A stretch of DNA of 6,704 nt from assembly GCA_003694775.1 (NCBI GenBank), contig RFJV01000493.1, positions 1 through 6,704 on the forward strand, given 5' to 3'. The DNA is from Chloroflexota bacterium. Lineage in GTDB: Bacteria; Chloroflexota; Anaerolineae; 4572-78; J111. Of this stretch, positions 1 through 6,388 are shown in pieces (positions within the stretch are counted from its first letter, which is position 1; every line of letters begins with the position of its first letter). Under the pieces are notes generated by a model, which saw nothing but the letters and a program-made list of their open reading frames with translations, did no database searches and was not told where the DNA came from. Position numbers and translations under genes: made by a program.

Positions 1-1293
1 GCGGTGATTATGGCCGGCGGCTTTGGAATGACCGGCAACCCGGTCCATCTTCTGCACGCCCTGGCCGAACGGCGGGAGGTCGGCAATTTTACGCTGATTT
101 CCAACAATGTGGGAGAGCCGGGGCTGGGCGGCGGACGGCTCTTGCGAAACGGCCAGCTGAAAAAGGCGATTGGCTCGTTTTTTACCTCGAACCGGGAAGC
201 CGTGCAGGCGGTGCTGGACGGCAAGCTGGAGGTCGTGCTGATTCCGCAGGGCACAATGGCCGAAGCCATCCGGGCTGGCGGGGCCGGGATTGGCGGGTTC
301 TATACCCCTACTGCCGTGGGCACGGTGCTGACCGAGGGACAGGAGACAAAGGTCATCAACGGGGTGGAGCACGTTTTTGTCCCCGCGCTTCGGGCGGATG
401 TGGCCTTTATCCGCGCCTACCGGGCCGACACAGCCGGCAACCTGGTCTACCGGATGACCGAGCGCAATTTCAACCCGCTGATGGCAACCGCGGCCAGGCT
501 GGTCATTGCCGAAGTGGAAGAAATCGTACCGGTCGGCGCGCTGTCGCCGGATGAGATTGTTACGCCCGGTATTTTTGTCGACTACCTGGTGCAGGCCCAC
601 ACTACACCAGAGGAACTGGGCAGTTCTGCCTCGGTAAAGAAAGGAGCCGGCACTGTGGACGAGTCCAGAATGAATATTGCCCGCCGTGCCTTTGCCGAGC
701 TGAAGCGGGGCGATGTGGTCAACCTGGGGGTGGGGATACCCACCCTGGTGGCAGACCTGATTTCTCCGGAGGACGGCATCATCCTGCATACCGAAAACGG
801 GATGCTGGGGGTAGGGCCGGCCCCGGAAAGCGGCGGGGCTATGGACTATCCGGTCAATGCCGGGAAACAGCCGGTGACCGCCCTGCCGGGCGCGTCTTAT
901 TTTGACAGTGCGCTCTCGTTTGCCATGATTCGAGGCGGGCACATCGACGTGGCAATTATGGGCGGTTTGCAGGTCGACGAGTCGGCCAACCTGGCAAACT
1001 GGGCCGTACCGGGCAAACCGCTGTTGGGGGTCGGCGGGGCGATGGACCTTGCCAGCGGCGCCCGGCGGCTGATTATCACCATGACCCACACCAGCCGGGA
1101 TGGTCAGCCGAAAATTGTGCCGGCCTGCACTCTGCCGCTGACGGCCCGGCAGGCGGTGGATATGGTCATCACCGACCTGGCGGTGTTCGAGTTTGTCAAC
1201 GGCCAGCTCACTCTGACCGAGCTGATGCCGGGGGCCACCCTGGATGAGGTGCGGGCCAAGACCAGCGCCCGCTTTGTGGAGCGGTTGAAGTAG
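1..1293 (+). CDS. Family I CoA-transferase, fused alpha and beta subunits (5' partial)
   Basis: This is a cytosolic 3-oxoacid/short-chain acyl CoA-transferase, which moves CoA between acyl-CoA and a carboxylic or 3-oxo acid through a glutamyl-CoA intermediate. The frame is open to the left edge, and codons 1-3 (Ala-Val-Ile) read straight into the family signature [10 protein letters not shown], so roughly 20-25 N-terminal residues are missing and the GTG at 4 is not the start. Counting from base 1, the alpha domain runs to about residue 205. A polar linker follows, and a beta domain begins near Met224 with RMNIARRAF and [13 protein letters not shown]. The catalytic Glu is residue 265 in [11 protein letters not shown], the second family signature. 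Subunits that are often separate genes are here one chain, in the alpha-beta order of mammalian SCOT. The sequence does not settle the substrate (acetoacetate/succinate, butyrate/acetoacetate or 3-oxoadipate). A TAG stop lies at 1291. Confidence 0.93.
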   Translation, partial: AVIMAGGFGMTGNPVHLLHALAERREVGNFTLISNNVGEPGLGGGRLLRNGQLKKAIGSFFTSNREAVQAVLDGKLEVVLIPQGTMAEAIRAGGAGIGGFYTPTAVGTVLTEGQETKVINGVEHVFVPALRADVAFIRAYRADTAGNLVYRMTERNFNPLMATAARLVIAEVEEIVPVGALSPDEIVTPGIFVDYLVQAHTTPEELGSSASVKKGAGTVDESRMNIARRAFAELKRGDVVNLGVGIPTLVADLISPEDGIILHTENGMLGVGPAPESGGAMDYPVNAGKQPVTALPGASYFDSALSFAMIRGGHIDVAIMGGLQVDESANLANWAVPGKPLLGVGGAMDLASGARRLIITMTHTSRDGQPKIVPACTLPLTARQAVDMVITDLAVFEFVNGQLTLTELMPGATLDEVRAKTSARFVERLK

Positions 1294-1313
1294 GGCCAGA
1301 AAAGCGGGTTATG

Positions 1314-1341
1314 TTGCCTTCCCGCCTGATTATGGTATACT
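1314..1341 (+). promoter_or_regulatory. Predicted sigma-70-type promoter of argF (extended -10)
   Basis: The -10 hexamer TATACT (1336-1341) is preceded by TGG, giving an extended -10 (TGnTATACT). TTGCCT (1314-1319) is a 4-of-6 match to the -35 hexamer with a 16-bp spacer. Transcription would start near 1348-1349. A 5-bp GC hairpin, GCGGG (1304-1308) with CCCGC (1321-1325), straddles the -35 and could be an operator or a weak remnant terminator of the upstream gene, but no U-tract follows it. I saw no convincing ArgR box. The prediction is from sequence only. Confidence 0.6.
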
Positions 1342-1363
1342 CTGGTTAATCATTATGACAAAA

Positions 1364-1371
1364 AGGGGAAA
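1364..1371 (+). promoter_or_regulatory. Ribosome binding site that decides the argF start
   Basis: AGGGGAAA lies 7-10 bases before the ATG at 1379. The in-frame ATG at 1355 has no Shine-Dalgarno sequence and would sit only about 6-7 bases after the predicted transcription start. The downstream ATG is therefore preferred. Confidence 0.65.
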
Positions 1372-1378
1372 TGGTTTC

Positions 1379-2299
1379 ATGGAACACTTTCTGGATATCT
1401 CCGGGTTTTCTGCCGGCGAACTGTGGCAAATTATGCACAAGGCCAAAGAACTGAAGGACGAATATTTTGCCGGTGGAAACAAGCCTATCCTCAAGGGAAA
1501 AATTCTGGGAATGATTTTTCAAAAACCGTCTCTCCGCACCCGTGTTTCGTTTGAGGTGGGGATGCTCCACCTGGGCGGCGAGGCGCTGTATCTTTCTCCG
1601 GCGGAAATTGGCCTGGGCAAACGGGAGTCTGTGGCCGACGTGGCGCGGGTGATGTCTGGCTACGTCCACGGCATTATGGCCCGCGTCTTCGACCACGAGC
1701 ACATCCTGGAGCTGGCAAAATACAGTTCAGTGCCGGTTATCAACGGTCTGAGCGACTACAGCCATCCCTGCCAGGCCCTGACCGATGTTTTCACCATTTG
1801 GGAGCATTTTGGCCGGCTGGAAGGGTTGAAGGTGGCTTTTGTGGGGGACGGGAACAACGTCGCCAACTCGCTGGCGATTGCGGCCACCAAGCTGGGCGCG
1901 CATTTCAGCATCGCCACCCCGCCGGGCTATGAACTGCCCGAACAGGCGATGGCAGAAATCCGGCAGGCCGCGGCCGAAGGCGGTGTGGACGTGACCGTTA
2001 CCCACGACCCGGTAGAGGCCGTCTCCGGGGCGGATGTGATTTATACCGATGTCTGGACCAGTATGGGCCAGGAGGAAGAACGGGAGCAGAGGCTGAAGGT
2101 CTTCCCGCCGTACCAGGTCAACAGCGAACTGGTAGCCAAAGCCAAACCGGAAGCCATAGTGATGCACTGCTTGCCGGCCCACCGGGGCGAGGAAATCACC
2201 GACGACGTAGCCGACGGCCCGCAGTCCCTGCTGTTCCCGCAGGCGCACAACCGCCTGCACGCCCAAAAGGGATTGCTGGCTTTACTGTTAGGAAAGTAG
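1379..2299 (+). CDS. argF: Ornithine carbamoyltransferase
   Basis: The enzyme condenses carbamoyl phosphate with L-ornithine to citrulline in arginine biosynthesis; it is a cytosolic homotrimer in the family. With the start at 1379 the protein is 306 residues, the usual OTC length, and opens [11 protein letters not shown], a typical OTC N-terminus. The carbamoyl-phosphate loop is KPSLRTR (residues 49-55), where most OTCs have STRTR. HPCQ is at 129-132. The ornithine (SMG) loop is DVWTSMG at 224-230. The catalytic Cys lies in [10 protein letters not shown] (Cys264). The intact SMG loop argues for ornithine rather than N-acetyl- or N-succinyl-ornithine as substrate. No other arginine gene is visible, so argF stands alone here under its own predicted promoter. 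A catabolic (arginine deiminase) role cannot be excluded, but no arc genes adjoin it. Confidence 0.96.
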   Translation: MEHFLDISGFSAGELWQIMHKAKELKDEYFAGGNKPILKGKILGMIFQKPSLRTRVSFEVGMLHLGGEALYLSPAEIGLGKRESVADVARVMSGYVHGIMARVFDHEHILELAKYSSVPVINGLSDYSHPCQALTDVFTIWEHFGRLEGLKVAFVGDGNNVANSLAIAATKLGAHFSIATPPGYELPEQAMAEIRQAAAEGGVDVTVTHDPVEAVSGADVIYTDVWTSMGQEEEREQRLKVFPPYQVNSELVAKAKPEAIVMHCLPAHRGEEITDDVADGPQSLLFPQAHNRLHAQKGLLALLLGK

Positions 2300-2340
2300 G
2301 GAGCAGGGAGTAGGGAGTAGGGAGTAGGGAGCAGGGAGCA
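2296..2340 (+). repeat. Heptanucleotide tandem array, unit G(T/C)AGGGA
   Basis: Six head-to-tail 7-bp units occupy 2296-2337: GTAGGGA four times and GCAGGGA twice (units 2 and 6), followed by a partial GCA. The argF stop TAG (2297-2299) lies inside the first unit, so the array begins at the gene's last codon boundary. Six GGG triplets recur with exactly four bases between them, at 2299, 2306, 2313, 2320, 2327 and 2334. This meets the usual G-quadruplex pattern on the mRNA-like strand. It resembles the short tandemly repeated (STRR) heptamers described in filamentous cyanobacteria, although I do not claim the same family. Confidence 0.9.
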
Positions 2341-2357
2341 ATCCCTCCTCCCTACTC
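2322..2357 (+). other. Near-perfect 16-bp hairpin with GCAA tetraloop
   Basis: Bases 2322-2337 pair with 2342-2357, with one C-C mismatch (2332/2347). They close a four-base loop GCAA (2338-2341), which is of the GNRA class. The left arm is made of the last units of the GTAGGGA array. No U-tract follows, so it is not a classical intrinsic terminator. It could stabilise the argF 3' end or slow polymerase. The fold is read by eye. Confidence 0.7.
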
Positions 2358-2391
2358 ATCCTTCATCCTTCATCCTTCATCCCTCATCCTT
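2357..2391 (+). repeat. Heptanucleotide tandem array, unit CATCCTT
   Basis: Five tandem 7-bp units (CATCCTT three times, CATCCCT, CATCCTT) start at the last base of the preceding hairpin. On the opposite strand the unit reads AAGGATG. The two arrays therefore have the same 7-bp period but opposite purine/pyrimidine strand bias. The array ends 17 bases before the next gene's start codon. Confidence 0.9.
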
Positions 2392-2397
2392 ATCAAC

Positions 2398-2404
2398 GGG
2401 GGTG
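2398..2404 (+). promoter_or_regulatory. Ribosome binding site of the TPR gene
   Basis: GGGGGTG lies 4-6 bases upstream of the GTG start at 2409. It supports that start over the in-frame ATG at 2442, which has only a weak CAGG upstream. Confidence 0.5.
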
Positions 2405-2408
2405 TACC

Positions 2409-4769
2409 GTGGCGGGCGACCGTAAGCGTTTTACTCAGGCAATGAAATACGCCAGGCGGCAAATGCAGGCCCAGAACTGGGCCGAGGCAGTCCGGGGATT
2501 CCGGTTTGCCCTGGGTGAGTTCCCCCTCGACCGGGAAGCCATCATCGGTTTTGGCCGGGCCAATCTGGAGCTGGGGCAGGTCAAAATTGCCCAAAAGGCC
2601 GCGGAGCAGGTCCTTAAGCTCAACCCCGCCGACCTGGACGGACTGCAGTTGCTGGCCCAGGTGCAGGAACATTCTGAGCAGGTGGAGGCCGCGGCAGAAA
2701 CCCATTTCCGAATCGGGAATATTTTGTCCGCTGAGGGCCGGTTGGGTGAAGCGGTTGAGGCCTGGCGCTGCGCGGTCGCCCTGTCACCAACCCATATTGA
2801 CGCCCATCAAAAGCTGGCCGAGGGGCTGGCCCGTCAGGAACGGGTTCAGGAAGCGGTTTATACATATTTGAGCCTGGCCGCTCTCTTCCAACAGCAGGAC
2901 AATCTGGATGAGGCCGCTTTACAGCTTGAGAAAGCCTCTGCCTTGACCGGTGAAGACGACCCCGTTATCACCGCCGCCTTCGATGCCCTGCGGCAAGGCG
3001 AAAAACTTGACCCCGCGGCCCTGGTAGAACGTTCTATGCTGGCGGGGGAGGAGTCTGAACCCCTTGTAGAACCGGATGAGACAGGCCAGTACCCCGCCTT
3101 TACCGATACCTTTTTTACGGAAGACCTGCGGGAAAGGGATGAAGACCCCTTCGGCATTTGGGAAGAACTGGCCCGGCAGGAGACAGGCAAAGGCTTGCTC
3201 CAGGCGGCCCAGGAAGATGCGCTTTCCCGACTGGCGAATATCATCTTCGACCTTGCCGCCAGCGAGCAGTCCGGAGACCTGGCTATCGATGAGGTGAATA
3301 CGCTCATCGTCCAGGCGATGGACTTTCAGCGCCGGCAGGAGCTGGAGGCGGCGGTCGAAAAATACCAGCAGGTGCTGGCGCACGGCGTTTCTACCCCGGC
3401 TTTGTGTCTCAACCTGGGACTGATTTTAATAGAGCTGGGACGGCACGATGAAGCCATTAAGATGCTCAACGTGGCCCTGGAGGCCCGCGAATACTGGGTT
3501 GCGGCCAATTTTGCCCTCGGACGCGCCTGTTTCGCCCTGAGCCAGACCGAACCTGCGGTGAAGCACTTTGTGGAGGCGGTCAAGCTGGTAGATTTGGAAA
3601 CGGTTGACACCCATACCGCGGCCAATCTGGCTCGCGATTATCACCGCTTCCTGGAGGAGATGTTATCGGAACACGACCAGGCCAAGATAAACGATTTTAT
3701 TACCTCGCTCAACCGGTTCTTTTCCCGGCCCGATTGGGAGAAGCGCGTTTATGAAGCCCGTCGGCGGATGAACTCTGTCACTCGCAACGGCTCCGGCTCG
3801 GTCATGACCCTGGCCGAATATCTGGAAAGTCCGGAAACGGAGGCGGTCATTACGGCCCTGGCAAAAACCGGGGAGTATGTCCGCAAGAAGATGCTGTTGA
3901 CCGCCTCAGAAGAGTGTTTGCGGGCCATCGAGCGTGCCCCCTCCGCCCTGCTGCTCCATATTCGTCTGGGCGACATCCTGCTCCAGCAGGACCGCCCCGA
4001 AGCGGCCATCGAAAAGTATCTGACCGTGGCCCGCGTTTACCGTATCCGTCACCAAACCGACAAGGCGATTGAAATCTACAAAAAAATCCTGCGCCTCGCA
4101 CCGATGGATATCACCGTCCGTTCGGCCCTGATTGACCTGTATATCAATACCCAACACCTGGAAGAGGCCCTGGAGCAGTACGTCACCCTGGCAAATTCCT
4201 ACTACCAGCTGGCACAGGTCAATAAGGCTCTGGAGAAATACCAGGAAGCCCTCAATCTGGCCGACCAATCATCCAACAAACTCTATTGGCAGGCCGAAAT
4301 CCTGCGCAGTATGGGCGACATCTACAACCAGCGGTTCGACTGGGGCGGGGCCACGCAGGCGTTTGAACAGCTTTTGGAAATACAGCCGGACGATGAAACT
4401 GTTCGCCGCCAGCTGGTCGACCTGTACTTCAAACAGCGCCAGTCCGATAAAGCCATCAAAATGCTGGACAGCTTTCTGGACCATCTGCTTCAGCAGAACC
4501 GGGGAAAGCAGGCCCTGGAACTGCTCAAAGAGCTGGCTTCCAGCTACCCGGACGAACTGGAGATTCGGAAGCGGCTGGCAGAGGTATATGCTCGCAACGG
4601 CATGAAGGACCGGGCCATTGCCGAGTACGACGCCCTGGGAGAACTCCAGCTCGAACGCGGCCTGCGCCACGAGGCCATTAAGACCATCGAGAAAATTCTG
4701 GCCTTAGGCCCGGAAGACGTAGAGGGCTACCAGCTCCTGCTGGCCCAGATTAGCGGCAAAAAAATTTAG
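2409..4769 (+). CDS. Large cytosolic tetratricopeptide-repeat (TPR) protein, function unknown
   Basis: The protein has 786 residues, with no signal peptide and no membrane segment, so it is probably cytosolic. TPR-type helical pairs are clear in three blocks: about residues 10-180 (for example 43-76 and 96-129), about 328-395, and about 480-786 (for example 541-575, 592-622, 630-663 and 713-746). The first two blocks are joined by an acidic, low-repeat linker (about 205-265, rich in Glu and Asp). A basic stretch, KRVYEARRRMN (445-455), and a Ser/Gly-containing segment lead into the third block. No catalytic domain is recognisable. TPR arrays usually act as protein-binding scaffolds, and the partner cannot be read from the sequence. 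The GTG start with GGGGGTG upstream is preferred; Met12 is the alternative. It lies between argF and der, separated from each by repeat-bearing gaps, so context gives little functional hint. The frame is intact throughout. Confidence 0.9.
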   Translation: MAGDRKRFTQAMKYARRQMQAQNWAEAVRGFRFALGEFPLDREAIIGFGRANLELGQVKIAQKAAEQVLKLNPADLDGLQLLAQVQEHSEQVEAAAETHFRIGNILSAEGRLGEAVEAWRCAVALSPTHIDAHQKLAEGLARQERVQEAVYTYLSLAALFQQQDNLDEAALQLEKASALTGEDDPVITAAFDALRQGEKLDPAALVERSMLAGEESEPLVEPDETGQYPAFTDTFFTEDLRERDEDPFGIWEELARQETGKGLLQAAQEDALSRLANIIFDLAASEQSGDLAIDEVNTLIVQAMDFQRRQELEAAVEKYQQVLAHGVSTPALCLNLGLILIELGRHDEAIKMLNVALEAREYWVAANFALGRACFALSQTEPAVKHFVEAVKLVDLETVDTHTAANLARDYHRFLEEMLSEHDQAKINDFITSLNRFFSRPDWEKRVYEARRRMNSVTRNGSGSVMTLAEYLESPETEAVITALAKTGEYVRKKMLLTASEECLRAIERAPSALLLHIRLGDILLQQDRPEAAIEKYLTVARVYRIRHQTDKAIEIYKKILRLAPMDITVRSALIDLYINTQHLEEALEQYVTLANSYYQLAQVNKALEKYQEALNLADQSSNKLYWQAEILRSMGDIYNQRFDWGGATQAFEQLLEIQPDDETVRRQLVDLYFKQRQSDKAIKMLDSFLDHLLQQNRGKQALELLKELASSYPDELEIRKRLAEVYARNGMKDRAIAEYDALGELQLERGLRHEAIKTIEKILALGPEDVEGYQLLLAQISGKKI

Positions 4770-4783
4770 GAAATTGGATACCG

Positions 4784-4956
4784 GGTAGTCTCCCCTTTGA
4801 GTGTTGGTGAGGTTTTTTGAGCGTCATCCTGCCCTCACCCTCCCCCCAACCCCTTCCCTCTCCCGCACCAACGCGGGAGAGGGAGGGGGTGCCCGCAGGG
4901 CGGGGGTGGGTGAGGGCCTGACCTCGACGCCATCAACACTTTAGAGTGAGACTACC
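4784..4956. mobile_element. MITE-like nested inverted-repeat element (no coding capacity)
   Basis: The outer 26-bp arms, 4784-4809 and 4931-4956, are inverted repeats matching at 20 of 26 positions. The first nine bases (GGTAGTCTC / GAGACTACC) are perfect. A second, near-perfect palindrome sits inside at 4831-4917, and a GCGTC/GACGC pair (4821-4825 with 4926-4930) links the two layers. Almost all of the roughly 173 bp can therefore fold on itself. It encodes no protein and I could not see a convincing target-site duplication, so 'mobile' is an inference from its architecture. A short imperfect stem (4790-4795 with 4806-4811) followed by six T (4813-4818) might end the TPR transcript weakly. 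The right arm ends 34 bases before the der ATG. Confidence 0.5.
4831..4917. repeat. Inner GC-rich palindrome (REP-like), cruciform-capable
   Basis: The outer 10-bp arms GCCCTCACCC (4831-4840) and GGGTGAGGGC (4908-4917) are perfect complements. An inner 18-bp stem (4849-4866 with 4873-4890, one G-T wobble, last 11 bp perfect) closes a six-base loop, ACCAAC. Five further C-G pairs (4842-4846 with 4902-4906) join the layers. The extra bases on the right form their own small hairpin, GCCC-GCA-GGGC (4891-4901). From memory, C-rich CCCTCACCC / CCCTCTCCC palindromes are dispersed in many bacterial genomes; copy number here is unknown. Confidence 0.85.
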
Positions 4957-4982
4957 TGATAGCAGACGTCCGCGAATTAAAC

Positions 4983-4987
4983 AGGAA
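4983..4987 (+). promoter_or_regulatory. Ribosome binding site of der
   Basis: AGGAA ends three bases before the ATG at 4991, which is close but usable. The alternative in-frame GTG at 4946 has no Shine-Dalgarno sequence, and its first codons would come from the right arm of the inverted-repeat element, so it is not chosen. Confidence 0.5.
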
Positions 4988-4990
4988 TTT

Positions 4991-6388
4991 ATGCCAAAGC
5001 ACAGGAAATCAACCAGACCAATCGTGGCCCTGGTTGGCCGGCCCAACGTGGGTAAATCTACCCTCTTCAACCGGCTGGTCGAACAGCGCAAAGCCATCAT
5101 CGAAGACCTGGCCGGCACCACCCGCGACCGCCTTTACGGCGACAGCGATTGGGCCGGACGGGATTTTATCGTGGTCGATACCGGCGGCTTGGAGCTGGAC
5201 CCCAACGCCCCGCCGCCTGACCCTCAAAGCGCGGTCGGTTTTACCACCGGCGCAGAAAGCCGCCTCTTCCTGGCCGAAATCCGTATGCAGGTGCAGGCCG
5301 CTATCGCCGAGGCGGATGTCATCGTTTTTCTGGTCGACGCCCTGACCGGCATCAGCAGTTCCGACTATGAGGTGGCCGAGTGGCTGAGGCGTACCAAAAA
5401 GCCGGTTCTGCTGGCGGTCAATAAGGCCGATAACCAGAAACGCCGCCAGGACGCCCTGGAATTCTATGCCCTCGGCCTGGGCGACCCCTACCCCATTTCT
5501 GCCCTGCACGGAACCGGCACCGGCGACCTGCTGGACGCAGTGGTGGCCCATTTCCCGCCTGCTCCCCCGGAAGGAGAGGAGGAGGAAGACACCGCGGTGC
5601 AGATTGCCATTCTGGGACGCCCCAACGTGGGCAAGTCGTCCCTGCTCAACCGCCTGCTGGGGGAGGAGCGGGTCATCGTCTCCGATATTCCCGGCACCAC
5701 CCGCGACGCCATCGACACCCGGCTGACCTACGACGGGCAGGAAATTGTCCTCATCGACACCGCCGGAATCCGCCGGCGAGGGAAGATTGAGCCGGGGGTG
5801 GAAAAACACAGCTTTCTGCGGGCCATCAAGGCCGTGAACCGTGCCGACGTGTGCCTGCTGATGCTCGATGCCAACGAGCTGGTTACGGCCCAGGATGCCC
5901 ACATTGCCGGCTACATCCTCGATGAATACAAAAGCGTGGTGGTCCTGGTCAACAAGTGGGATACAATTGAAAAAGATACCTACACCATGCACGAATTCTC
6001 CCAGAAGATTCGGGCCGAGCTGAAGTTTATGGAGTATGTCCCTTTGCTGTTCATCTCGGCCAAAACGGGGCAGAGGGTGCGCGATGTTTTGCCGCTGGCT
6101 CTGCGGGTGCAGGAGGAGCGTTTGCGCCGCATCCCCACCGGTGAGCTGAACCGCCTGCTTCGCGATGCCGTCGCCGCCCACCCCCCAAAGGGCGGCCAGC
6201 GTCACCGGCTGAAGTTCTTCTATGCCACCCAGGCTCGTGTCGACCCGCCGACCTTTGTGTTTTTTGTCAACAACAGCGAGCTGGTCCATTTTACGTATGC
6301 CCGCTACCTGGAAAACAAAATCCGGGAGCGGTACAGCTTTACCGGTACGCCCATCAAGCTGGTGTTCCGGAACCGCAAGGAAAAATAA
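4991..6388 (+). CDS. der: Ribosome assembly GTPase Der (EngA)
   Basis: Der is an essential tandem-GTPase that helps mature the 50S subunit. With the ATG at 4991 the protein is 465 residues. G domain 1 has GRPNVGKS (16-23), GTTRDR, DTGG (63-66), NKAD (144-147) and SALHG (170-174). An acidic linker with Pro and a Glu run (about 188-201) follows. G domain 2 has GRPNVGKS (209-216), DIPGTTRD, DTAG (256-259), NKWD (321-324) and SAKTG (356-360). The C-terminal KH-like domain spans about 375-465 and includes FFYATQ and FFVNN. All nucleotide-binding motifs are intact in both domains. The odd feature is 25 residues (67-91, Pro/Asp-rich) between DTGG and LFLAEIR in the first switch II, where B. subtilis Der, as I recall it, has about six. 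Expression is probably independent of the TPR gene, because the inverted-repeat element separates them, but I saw no clear promoter. Confidence 0.97.
   Translation: MPKHRKSTRPIVALVGRPNVGKSTLFNRLVEQRKAIIEDLAGTTRDRLYGDSDWAGRDFIVVDTGGLELDPNAPPPDPQSAVGFTTGAESRLFLAEIRMQVQAAIAEADVIVFLVDALTGISSSDYEVAEWLRRTKKPVLLAVNKADNQKRRQDALEFYALGLGDPYPISALHGTGTGDLLDAVVAHFPPAPPEGEEEEDTAVQIAILGRPNVGKSSLLNRLLGEERVIVSDIPGTTRDAIDTRLTYDGQEIVLIDTAGIRRRGKIEPGVEKHSFLRAIKAVNRADVCLLMLDANELVTAQDAHIAGYILDEYKSVVVLVNKWDTIEKDTYTMHEFSQKIRAELKFMEYVPLLFISAKTGQRVRDVLPLALRVQEERLRRIPTGELNRLLRDAVAAHPPKGGQRHRLKFFYATQARVDPPTFVFFVNNSELVHFTYARYLENKIRERYSFTGTPIKLVFRNRKEK

Noticed and set aside
1330..1362. ArgR operator at argF
   Set aside because: The AT-rich bases do not match a TGAAT-N4-ATTCA-type box well enough to call.
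1355..1378. Upstream in-frame ATG as the argF start
   Set aside because: It has no Shine-Dalgarno sequence and lies too close to the predicted transcription start. The extra eight residues are not typical of OTC.
2296..2391. CRISPR array
   Set aside because: The units are 7 bp, head to tail and without spacers. They are simple tandem repeats.
4758..4818. Seven A's near the TPR stop as a programmed -1 frameshift site
   Set aside because: The run encodes the terminal Lys-Lys-Ile and a shift would add only about 14 unremarkable residues. No nearby stimulatory structure is placed correctly.
4946..4990. GTG as the der start
   Set aside because: It has no ribosome binding site, and the added residues would come from the arm of the inverted-repeat element. 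The ATG at 4991 gives the normal short Der N-terminus.
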